From assembly GCA_905221605.1 (NCBI GenBank), contig CAJNDS010002674.1, positions 126,001 through 190,000 on the forward strand: a stretch of DNA of 64,000 bases. Reading direction: 5' to 3'. The notes under the pieces are model-generated. The model made no database searches. It was not told where the DNA came from and worked only from the letters and a program-made list of their open reading frames with translations. Below are positions 44,536 to 54,816 of this stretch, piece after piece (the stretch's first letter is position 1; each line of letters opens with the position of its first letter). Both the position numbers and the translations under genes were made by a program. This DNA comes from Symbiodinium natans. Its lineage: Eukaryota > Sar > Dinophyceae > Suessiales > Symbiodiniaceae.

Positions 44536-45893
44536 CTGAAGGCGCAGTATGGAAAGGCAGAGTACTGGGAGGCTTTCCACGCGGTGCATGGCCACGTTAG
44601 AATTCAGAGAGCGTAACTGCTGTGCACTACAGGAGCGCTACACACGAGACCCCGAGCCCTTCGACTGGTACCAGCGATGGGCAGGGCTGAAGGCCAGAAC
44701 AGTAGCTCTGTAGTGGGCCTAGTCTAAGTTGCACAATGTGTGGCATGCCAGGACACTTTCGCGGAGTACATTCAGCCCGTCAGAATCCCGCTTCGTTTGC
44801 ATGTGCCATCTGTGTCACGTCCTGCCTTGCAAGGCTCACAGCATTTTGATGCAGCTTGGCGGCACGCAGCCGACTTAGTTGCCAGCTCAGCGTTACTCGG
44901 CTGATGGTTCCAGAGGCTTGGCTGTGGAAACTCACGGCTCAGTGAAGAGATGTACGAGGACGGGCTTCTTTCAAGATATTTGAAGAACCTCCAGCAAACC
45001 CCGCTAGCCGAAGCCAGCAACAAAATGGCCGATTCAATTCTGGGCCCCGTGAAACACATCAATCCTCAAGAGTTCCAGACTGCGGCATACTAAAACTTGT
45101 TGACCAGTGCAGCATTCCATCCAGTGCCCACGACAGAGGAACTCACGCATGTTGCAACTCTTCCAGCAGGAGGGCTACCACTCCGTGACGAACATTGACA
45201 TGGCTATGACGGTTGTCAAGGCCACAGCGAGGGTGTGATGATGCTTTGCCACATGGATGGCCACGGGCTAGTTTTTTCGTGATCCTGCGCAAGTGCGGCC
45301 ATCAAGTCCATGCAATTGCTTCATATTGCATAAGCCTAGCAGCCGACACGGACTGAGCAAGCCTGAACCGTAGAAGAGCACAGCCGTTTTTGTTGAGGAG
45401 TACTGCTGCGACCTGACCATACCTGACCTCTGATGTCATCTAATTATAACCGTTTGGCAGTAGCTATTTGCTGAAGACTTCGATCAGGCGATGCAAGAGA
45501 AGTATCGCGACAAGCCCGGAATGACCTACAAGCAGATGGACGGCCGGTCCATGGAGTTGCCAGATGCCAACTTCAACGTAGTCATTGACAAGGCCTTGGG
45601 AAGCACTGCGGAAGCGCGTAAAAGCGGTTTGCTGTGTCTTGTCGACTCTGCTGCAAGGCTTGTTTGGATTCCGTACTCTGTGGAGAAGGATCGACGCACA
45701 ACGCGCAAAAGATCCTGACAGAGGTTTCCAGAGCAGCTTAGACAGCAGATTAGATCACAGTCAAGCATCTCAGCACCCTCTTTTCAGCCACGCTGCTCAG
45801 GTCTTGCAGCCGAACGGTGTCTACGTTTGCGTGTCGCATGGGCAGCCGTCTTATCGACTCACGTACTTGCAGAGACCAGAGTTTGGATGGAAC
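44536..45893 (+). CDS. METTL13/EEF1AKMT4-like SAM-dependent methyltransferase
   Basis: A class I methyltransferase resembling the METTL13 N-terminal domain and EEF1AKMT4, protein lysine methyltransferases acting on elongation factor 1A in animals; the substrate here is unknown. Exons read by motif: 44536-44571 (LKAQYGKAEYWE); 44633-44692 (ERYTRDPEPFDWYQRWAGLK); about 44916-44958 (LGCGNSRLSEEMYE, the SAM-binding motif I); 45170-45220 (EGYHSVTNIDMAMTVVK, acidic ribose-binding Asp); 45488-45592 (AMQEKYRDKPGMTYKQMDG to NVVIDK); 45658-45732 (ACLDSVLCGEGSTHNAQKIL to TEVSR); and 45801-45893 (VLQPNGVYVCVSHGQPSYRL to FGWN). Introns start GC (five) or GA (44959). One exon between 44693 and 44915 and the ends of the gene are missing. 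Phase agrees at each junction where both sides are known. Confidence 0.82.
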
Positions 45894-46126
45894 GTGTGGG
45901 CCTTGGCAGCCTCGAGCAGAACCATGCAGCTTACGATGTCATGCTTCGTCGACCCGAGCGGTTTGGCCATTCTATTCTCTTCCCTGCATCTGCTGTTGTG
46001 GATCTAAGCAATATTCGTAATTCACTACAGGGACCCTTCCCCCCCTCCGCTTTCGCTCCCGAAATCAATCGAAATCATAACCTTCTGCTCCGCAAGATAT
46101 CAGGATATCAGGAATTTTCCAGATCG

Positions 46127-46198
46127 CCTGCGCGGGATGCGCAGTTAGTTTCTTAGTCTTGGCCTGCGCGGGATGCGCAGTTAGTTTCTTAGTCTTGG
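46127..46198. repeat. Perfect 36-bp tandem duplication
   Basis: Two identical adjacent copies beginning CCTGCGCGGGATGCGCAGTT. Each contains the inverted pair CTGCGC...GCGCAG and could form a small hairpin. It lies after the last recognised methyltransferase exon. No divergence between the copies suggests a recent origin. Confidence 0.95.
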
Positions 46199-46411
46199 CC
46201 CAACCAGCTGTGTTCTTTTTGCCCAGTTTTGACCAGTATCGAATACAAGGGCTCCAAGTTAAGCCCATAGTAGGGGCTCGTACTTAAATCCTGGAGAGAC
46301 GGCGCCCCCTCCCCCCCCCACGGACATGGCTCCGCCAGCAACGGCAAGTGTCTAGGACCAAAGTCCCTGTTCAAAGCCAAAGGCAAAAGGTGGTTCGCCC
46401 AAACCTTGTGG

Positions 46412-48366
46412 AGCCGTGGCGGATAATGAGAATGATAGGCAGGGGGCTCCGCGCTTCGGCTCCCCTACACCCCACCACCAACGTCCCGACCGCGACGTCG
46501 GCCTTGCCGACCTCACAGCGCGGACCACAGCCTCGTGTTCGTTGGGCCCGGGAAGGCTCTCACCGCCCTCACAGCCAGGCGTGAGCCTTGCAAAGACGAC
46601 CGCGCGCCAGAACGGATCATCACTTACATTTATGACGAGGATTTCATTGCTGAGCCCTCCTCCCCAATGCTGGCAAGCAGGCGCTCCAGGATTTTCGATA
46701 AGCCCAGGTTCAAGTTTGCAGACGGCACCGCACAGTGGTATATGATGCCACGTGCTGTGCTAAACCGACGAGCCAATTCCGTGGTTGCTTTGAACCGCAG
46801 TGGGCATATGAAAGCCTGCTCTTTGTACGGAGCTGCACGGCGGCATCACGTGCAGTGAGATTCTGTTTCCTTCAATTTTGTCTGTTTGCACGCGGCCTTG
46901 TGTGGGACCTTGCTCGTTTGAGCCACGGGTAGCAATTACAACCGCAGCTTGCGTCTTGCAGTGACCGGATGTTGGTGAGTTCAGCTGAGAACAACGCTTG
47001 GGCAGTTGGCGCTTCACCGTCCTGATGCTCTCGAACATGGCATCGTAGACGTTACGCCGACCGGACGATTTTCGGCGTCGATGCCTTTGACCGGTGAACC
47101 CTGTTCGTAGGCTCTTCACGACCGGTACTGCGACCTGGCTGCTTTCGTGCTTCGGCTAGGTCCCTTGGTCTTGTCGGCGTGTTTTTTGCTTGGACGTGTA
47201 GCAGCCGAGTGTGTTTTCTTGTCCATGTGCATGTGTCTGCTCGGTATTCCAACCTATGCAGTTCCCACCGCCGGCACTATTTTGGTCTGCCTTGGGCTCC
47301 CCCTACGCGGCATTGAGCTTGCCTGCCAACGTCCAGCGCAGGAAATGACCTTTCGTAAGGATGTTCGGCAGACTACCTTGGCACTCGACCAGGAGGCCGA
47401 AGTCCGCAGTTGAATGCAGAGGTCCGTTGCTGGTGCAACACGGGCCAGGTTGTCACTGACGTCTGCCCACAGCCTGGACGGCGCCGCGTGCAAGCATCAA
47501 CTGCAACAACAGAAGCCAACTAGGTGAATTCTCTGTTGTAACTGGGGAACAGGTCGTAGAGGAGCGCTGAATTGCGGCGCGAAAGGAGCGTGGTGCGTGG
47601 GTGCCCGCAAGGGCCCGGGCAAACTCGGCGATATTGGCGAGACACAGCAAGTGAAGGGCAGACGGAGATCCTGGTTCACAACGGACGGTCTTGGCAAGAT
47701 CGAGCAAACTCAGAACGAGGGCCATAGCCATCCTTCGTGCAGGTAGCGTAGGGGCGAAGCAAGCCCTGTGCTAGCGGAACGCTGGCCACACCCCAGAAGC
47801 TCTGTTCAGCGGCCATTAGAGTGCTGATGCAATTAGGAGGGTTTTGCGATGTATAACATGTCCGGGTTTTCACCTGTGATGGGATTGTTTTTGCTCTTCT
47901 TTGTCAGATGCTTAATGGATATCTGTGCTCAGCCGGAATACCTTTGCAGTCCCGCACTGTGGCATTGTGAGGTAAAAACATACACGGTGCAGAAACCGAT
48001 GATGGGCATGACTGCGTCCTTGTCCGCGGACGACAAGGCCCCCCTCCCAATCTGCATGTGTCTTTGCACAGCCTGCCCTGCTCAGGACAGTGTGCACTAT
48101 ATCTATGTTTGTGTGAAAGGAGAGGCGCGCCACCCAGCACCGGCATGTGTTTGTTTGCAGATCCCAGTCAGAGGTTGCCAAAGATGGCTGACGGACCACA
48201 CAAGTGGCCACAGCTTGGTATGGCTCTTGGAAGACTTCTGCGCTTTCCAATTGTGCGGCGCTCGCAAGTGTTCACCACAGGACCCTGGCAAGAGCCTGAA
48301 GCCGACAGTGGAATTGATGTGCAGGCAACAAAAAAGAGGTCGCTGCAACGATTGAATGAGGACTAG
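46412..48366 (+). CDS. Hypothetical gene, candidate exons
   Basis: Three stretches look like protein. About 46412-46520 reads ADNENDRQGAPRFGSPTPHH. About 46590-46790 (a different frame) reads RAPERIITYIYDEDFIAEPS, later IFDKPRFKFADGTAQWYMMP. About 48160-48366 reads DPSQRLPKMADGPHKWPQLG and ends VQATKKRSLQRLNED with a stop at 48364. They are all on the plus strand and could belong to one gene, but I cannot prove the joins. I recognise no domain. 46860-47850 between them has no exon I can support. Confidence 0.35.
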
Positions 48367-48810
48367 AGAGCAAGTCGCTGCATGTTATGGCTCTTAAGGG
48401 CAACTGTTCTTCAGAAGCAGCCAAAATTCCGCTTTACAAGGTGCATCACTGTGTGTGGCGCACGGTGCGAATGACAGGTGACATCAATCGCCTTTTGCAC
48501 TGCTGATGGAACGCCTTGATACCAACAGCATTAGCTCATTCCGTTTCACACGTTGAGCCCAACCAGAGGCTGAAAGAAGAGGCCTTTGGAAGAGAAACAG
48601 TCAGCTTTAGATATTGAGGGGGAAGGGGGGGGGGGGGGCGGGACGGCCACAAAATTGACACGCGATGGCATGGCTCGAGTTCCTCAACTTCCATGGATTC
48701 AACAGTTTTTAAGCCAGTGAGCGGCTCAATGCAAGCACGAGCTATTTCACGGAAAACAACTAACTCAACCCATATAGCCAGTTCACATACACCAAGAATC
48801 GCATCGCATT

Positions 48811-51800
48811 GTGGACGTGTTTGCCCTTCGTGCTGTTGGCATGGGCGCCAAAACAAAGGTTCCTGCGATTGACTTGTTTTGGCGCATCTGGGCGAAGCAT
48901 GCGGGAAGGAGGAAGATGACGAAGTGGAAGACGATGAGGATGAGGTCTTCTGTTAAGCCGTTCAAGCCGTTCATGATGTTGTTGCACGCTGTAGCAGGAT
49001 GTGCCGAAGAAGACCGGTGAGTCTGCCAAAGAGGTGTGGGGCTTCAGTTCCAGTCGTTTGTAGTCATTTCATTTGGTGCTGATGCCATGTCAGGCTAAAC
49101 ACCTGGACAGCCTGACCGATGCCATCGATGAGGAGAGCAAGTGCATGCAAGTGCTACTGTAAATGGGGTTTTGCGGCGTGAAGTGGACCTTCTGTGGACC
49201 TTAGCATTGTAAAACCGGAGGACAAGACCACGGCCTCCAAAGTTGATGCCAAAGAGGTGGAGCAGCGTTGAACCAATCAAATCAACACCATTTTCCTAGT
49301 TTTCTTGGTGCGTGGCAGGTGCAGGCTAAGTTGGACGAGTTCAACAAACGCAAGGATGGCCAACGTCAAAGTTTTGAGAAGGGTGAATGGAAAGATGCCC
49401 CCGCGTTGCATTAGGAGGAGGCCGATAGAAAGCGAGCCGAACGAGAGAAGCAACTTGCTCAAGAAAGGCTCGTTTGCTGAAAGGTTGTTTGGGTTGCTGC
49501 AGGTCGTGCCGCGCTGCATGTTTTCAACCGTTGTCATGCGCAGGATCAAGAAAGAAGACTTGGATTTGATGTGTACCGTACCAGCAATATGGTGACACGG
49601 TGACAGTCTGGTTGCTTTCTGCAAGTCGTTTCTGTTCTGAAGGCTCTGAGTTGCCACTTTGTGATCGGGATGTTCTCGAGCGTGCCGGCAGCCAAGCAAG
49701 ATCAGAGACAGGTTCCACAGTCCACTTTGTTCGCTTAGTGTTCTCTTCAAAGATGTGTTGAGCCAAGCCCTAGCTGAGTTGCTGCGCGTCCACCGTGGCG
49801 ATCTGAAAGAAGCACTTCGTTCAGCCGTCAGGAGGGTCTGTGCATGTGACACCGCTGACGATGTGCGTAACGCAGTTGCCAACATGCCAACATGCGTCAG
49901 AAGATGGTTTTGTCGTGGGAGATGCCTCGAAGCCAGGACATTCCCTACAAACAGCGCTTGAAGAACAAACAGGAAATAATCTGAGTTTGTGCCAGAATGG
50001 TCTTCAGCAGTCTGACACGGACAATCGCAACATTCAGCAAACCAGTTAATGTCGCCCTGTTTTTCAGAGAATGAGAGACGAGACCATTGGGTGTTAGTCG
50101 GCTTCAGCGCCGATTCCACAAGCTGAGTGGGCGAAGCGCCCGGGAAGTTTCGGCAAAGCATGCCGTTGCCAGAATGGCAGGCAACTTATGCGTGCACCAC
50201 CACGTCCAAGTGACATTTTGACTTATTGACTGGAGCCTGGCTCTGGGGCCCCTCGCGTAGAAATCAACACATGTTGCATATCCAGCTTGCTAGATTGGAG
50301 GGCACGTCTATCCGATGCTACTTTCGCACACCTGGCTGTGATTTGGCTGTACTTGCAGACCCTTTGGCTCTGACATTCTGAACAGTGTCACCTTTTGCCG
50401 AGGTCGGGCACCTATTTGCAATCCTCATGAGTTTGCAATCACAAAGGGTAGAGTTGTTTGATGTAATTTCTGTGGTGCCAGCAAGCTGCCAGGCTGGGCC
50501 ACCAGGCAGAGCTGCCAGGCAAAGCTGCCAGGCAAAGCTGCCAAGCAGGGAATAGAGCTGGCACTATTCGAAGCTTGGCTTGGCGACATCATTGATGCCG
50601 ATGCAAAGAGATGCATAGAAACGCGCTCACAGGGTCCACGGTCCAGAGCACTTGTCACGTGAGCCTAGTTTAACCTGGCACCTAACTGTGCTGAGAGGCA
50701 GCAAAAGATGGAAGGTCCCAAGGGGGGCTATGTCGGCCTGGCTTCTGCAGGCAATCGATCAGGACGGATGCAATGACGGATCCAAAAGTGTTCCACAAGC
50801 ATTCAAGCCATGATCGCCGTTTTATGCTGTTTTGCAGGGCCGTCTTCTCCCAGCGCAAAAAGCCCGCAGGGATCTGCGGCTCCCTGTCTGCAACGTGTCA
50901 TGAGCCATTCTTCAGTGAGGTGTAGCGGTGTAGCGGCCTTGCAGAATTCCCGCAGGCTTTTGGGCGAGGAGCCACCGCAAGTCTTAGCCTTGTCCAGGCT
51001 GTCCAGAAGCTGGCGCTGAAAGAGGGAGAGCGAGACTCTTGCGCTGAGGCTCAAACAGGAGGATGCGGTCCAATCCGCCAGATCGGCCTGCCACGCCACG
51101 GGCGAGTCCAGAGGCCAATCTTCGATGTGCTGCAGTGTGCAAGGGGGTGACACGGTGAAAGGGTGCGCAAGCTTTCACTGGCTTGCAGGAGATGACGCCC
51201 AGAAGTATGGCAGGAGCTGGGATTTCTCACAGCAGCTGGGCACGAAAGACAAAAGCAAACAGATATTTTTTGCTTTGCATGCCGAGATACGCTGAGCATA
51301 AGGCCCTGCACCTCCAGCAGCTCCACAGGTCACCTTCTCTCGGCTTGGTCAGCTAGGCTTCAGCTAGGCTTCAGCTAGGCTTCAGAAATCCGCCAGGCGC
51401 CCCCGCCGGACCAAAGCAGCCGGCAGGCCATAACCATCTCTGGTTGCACGGGCAAGTTCCTTGCTCAGCTCGAACACCATGAGCCACCATGAGCCACCAT
51501 GGGGCTCAGAAGAGATATCAGCAAAGGTATAAACTCATCAACGACACTTTTGAGCCAGAGCCTCAGTGAACGAACCTCTTCTGTTCAGGGATTGTTTTGC
51601 GATGAGATTCTGGACGACCTCGTGCGCGAGCTACGAGTTTGACAGGCCGTTGCAGATGCTGCACCAGAACAAGCCATGCTGGAGAGCAAGATCAGCTACG
51701 CCGGTCAGCAAACATAAGCTGGACAATAGCATGGAAGTTGTGAAAGATTTCTGATGTTTTGTTGAGGTGTACTTGTTCCACACCGGCAAGTCACGTTGGG

Positions 51801-53890
51801 TCATCAGCAAGAAGGTCAATGTTCCTGCCTTAACTTCTGTCAGTTCGTAATGACCCACATTTGAACACATTTGTCATGTCGTGTCGTAGTCCATGCCTTG
51901 TGGATCAGACTGCCGTGCTCCTGGCCCTGCTCAAGCATATGCTTTAGTTTGGCGCCGGTTCCCTGCGAAAGATACCTTCCTATTCGGGCTGCGCTCCCAG
52001 GCTGGTTGGAGAGTGTTGTGGAGTCAGAACGGAACTTGAGGAGTTTCAGGAGAGGGTTGAGCTTTGTTGGGCAGGACACTTGGGACATTGCTGGAGCCGA
52101 TGCATGGCTGACACATGGCCCAAAGCGCTGCTTCTCTGGGTTTCGCTGCCGTTGTTGCTGTGTGTGCCTGGGCAGAGATGAGCTCGCATGTCCAGTGCCA
52201 GTAGCCAAGCCAGCCACAGTGCAGATTCTCGGGGCAATGCTCGACTGCATCCGAGGAGAGAGCAATCGAGTTGCATGATCTGAGGCTCGCTAGCAAACAG
52301 TCATGATCTTGAGCCTTAGCTGTCACGGAGCACCAAGAAAGGACAGACAGACACACCAGCGCGGCAGAGAGTCTGGCGGACCTAGCGCAAGGCGAACAAG
52401 GCCTCTGAGCCGTTGAGGTGTGCATTTGGAGATGTGTTGCAATGTTCCACACGCACGAATAGGTCGAGGTCCTATGCATGGCCAGAAGAACATTTTCGCC
52501 ATGTGAGAACATTGGCAGTGCTCTGCAGGAGAACGGGCCTTTGGCACGGAGGCCAGCCCACGAAGCTTTCTACAAACCGGCAGTGAGAGAGGCTGGGCTT
52601 GAGTCAAGACGTGCGACTTGAAGATGGCAGTTGGCAGTGTTTTGCAATGTGTCTGTGACCTTAGGCCGGCGTGTCGCGTGGCTGCAGATTGATTTTAGCG
52701 TTCGCGTTGTATTGATGCTTTTGAGTGCTGTTTTCATTGGGCGCATCTTAGGCAAGGGATCCCGACCATGACGCTCCTGACCCCGAAGTGGCCTGTCGCA
52801 TGCCAGAATTGCTGGTGCCTATGGCCCTTTGGCCATCGCTGTTCCGTTTTGCCGATGTCCCACTTTGCCAAGGAGAAGTTTGATGACGATATCGGGGTGG
52901 CCATCCTACAATTGCCGGAAGTTCCGGCCACGTGCCCTTGACGGCATTGTTTTCAAATAACCATGTGAGTACCCTGAGCTGACAGTGAGCCTCACGTGGC
53001 TTCGTGATTAGTCAGCCAAGGATGTACCGCAAGCTGAAGGCTGAGCTTGCATCAAATGGTCCAGTTGAGACTTCCGTCCAGGAAACGACTTTTGTCTGGA
53101 AAATTCATCCTGAGTTTGAATGCCTCCCTGTGTGCGATTCTTGTATTCCGGTGACATCCGGTGACCACATGCTGGCGTTAAGATGACTACAGAACCGCGC
53201 GCGCAGAGCAGGGTGATAGCATGCGGCAACCAAATTCGACCCAAGGGATGCAGCCGGTGATGAGACAATGAAAGATGCAGAGGAGTGGAGGTCGGCGGCA
53301 CTTTGCTCTATGTTTGGGAAGCAACTGACTCAGTGACATCTTCACTGTTTGGACATGTTTACACACTGCATTTCAAATTTCGTTTTTTGCCGCTTGCACT
53401 GCTCGACGGCGTTGCAGGCAGTGAGCAAGACATATTCACCGTGCACATACACGGCATTACATGTTCGTGTCTTGCAGGGAGACAGAGAAGGAGCTCCAGC
53501 AAGCCACAGAGGATCTGGGCAAAGCATCACACAAGGCAATAACAGCAGGTAACACCCTTTATCGATTGCGATTTTGATTTTCTCCGAGCTCCTGCAACTT
53601 TCGCGCGCTCGACTTGAACTGTCAGGCCGCAAAGGATCTTCAAAAAGGCACAAAGCAGCTGCAAAAGGTGGGTTGGGGGGTCGTGGAAGTGACAGCTGAC
53701 CTGTGGCTCACACTGGATCCTGAGCCCGATAGGCACGTTCTCATTCTGCCCAAAACATGGAGAAGGAGCTGAAGGGCTTGCGGTGCGTTGTGTTGCCGAG
53801 AAAGCCGCAGCGTCAACAGACGATCAGATGACCTCTGCATGTGAGGAGTTGGAGAAGGAGCAAGAAGACAGGGAGGATTGACTCCGAATG
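48811..53890 (+). CDS. Coiled-coil exons, probably the N-terminal part of the EF-hand gene
   Basis: A series of small plus-strand exons rich in Glu, Lys, Asp and Ala. Examples: 48895-48950 (EEDDEVEDDEDEVF), 49094-49141 (AKHLDSLTDAIDEESK), 49325-49375 (AKLDEFNKRKDGQRQSF), 49415-49471 (EEADRKRAEREKQLAQERL), 51590-51636 (FCDEILDDLVRELR), 53478-53535 (ETEKELQQATEDLGKASHK), 53626-53667 (AAKDLQKGTKQLQK) and about 53808-53875 (STDDQMTSACEELEKEQEDR). The pair 53478-53535 and 53626-53667 joins in phase through a GC-AG intron of 90 nt. The composition is that of a long alpha-helical coiled coil. Assignment to a single gene running into the EF-hand exons at 54.9 kb is inferred from strand, spacing and similar style; several genes are possible. 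Many joins are unresolved. Confidence 0.45.
50478..50548. repeat. Short minisatellite, GCTGCCAGGCAAA units
   Basis: Four to five near-copies of a 13-bp unit (GCTGCCAGGCAAA). Another small tandem, three copies of CAGCTAGGCTT, lies at about 51349-51382. Both are in apparently non-coding DNA. Confidence 0.8.
50803..51153 (-). CDS. Weak minus-strand coding candidate
   Basis: A minus-strand frame of 116 codons reads IEDWPLDSPVAWQADLADW and LLDSLDKAKTCGGSSPKSLR, which looks more protein-like than the overlapping plus frames. It would be the only minus-strand gene right of 33 kb. No family or splice context is evident. It may be chance. Confidence 0.15.
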   Translation of the reverse strand: MSPPCTLQHIEDWPLDSPVAWQADLADWTASSCLSLSARVSLSLFQRQLLDSLDKAKTCGGSSPKSLREFCKAATPLHLTEEWLMTRCRQGAADPCGLFALGEDGPAKQHKTAIMA

Positions 53891-54816
53891 TTAGCTGGGC
53901 CATCAGAAGTGTGTTATGCCAGTGATCGAACAACATGTAGAGATGGTGAAGGTCAGCGAAGCTGAGCCTGGCCACATGACCATTGGCTGGCAACGGTAAA
54001 ATCGGGTCGATTTGCCCTGACCTGCGATGCATCATGCGATTCTGCGCTTAACCGCCGGACCGGCGTGCCGTGACAACATATTACAACCATGAAGCGAACA
54101 TGCTCTGACTGAGGACGGGGCTCGATGCTACGCCTTCGTTTCTGACAACAACTGTGCCGATCCGACACAGTGCCAAGGTCCATGGATTTGTTGTGGTTCG
54201 ATCCTTAGTTGCGGATGCATCCTGGCGCAGCCTTCTGCATCGTGTATCAGCCTTCAGGCGAGGATGGACAGTGGAGGGAAGATAAGAACATCAAGTGCGT
54301 GCCTGCGAAGGCACTGTCGCATCTACTGGGCCAGACCTGTGTCCCACATGTGTCATCAAGAAGGTTTGTGGAATCCACACTATGCCCCGCAACAGCTGTG
54401 AGGCATCTCAGGACAAGTTTGTCCTACTCCGGAACGAGGCCTCATTGATTGCCACTCTTTGGCGTGCATGCTCTTTTGTTGTGAGCATGCTCAAAATTCC
54501 TGTGCCAGAAAGCTCTCCCATTGCTGAGACAAGTTGAACAGCTGGGGGGTAACACAGCCACCTTTTGCAGATCCACAGGGACTGTTGTCAGGTGGATTTT
54601 TGGTAGTTTACAGACGGTCTCGACCAGATCCAAAAGACATTTGCTGTGTTGCACGTAAACCAAAAGCCTTTTTCCTGTATTAGCGCCGAAGAAGCCATAA
54701 TGTTGACGAATGCAACCAGCGTTCGGTTTCAACACAGCTCCGTGCCATGCGTCGACATGCGTCGACGTGTTCTCGCAGTTCTCTTGACATCTTTTCAGAA
54801 TCCATGCTTGGCGCAG

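Noticed and set aside
47849-48355. 168-codon plus-strand frame starting MYNMSGFSP
   Set aside because: A different frame over the same 3' bases (ending QRLNED) looks more like coding sequence. The long frame is Cys-rich and unstructured, probably chance.
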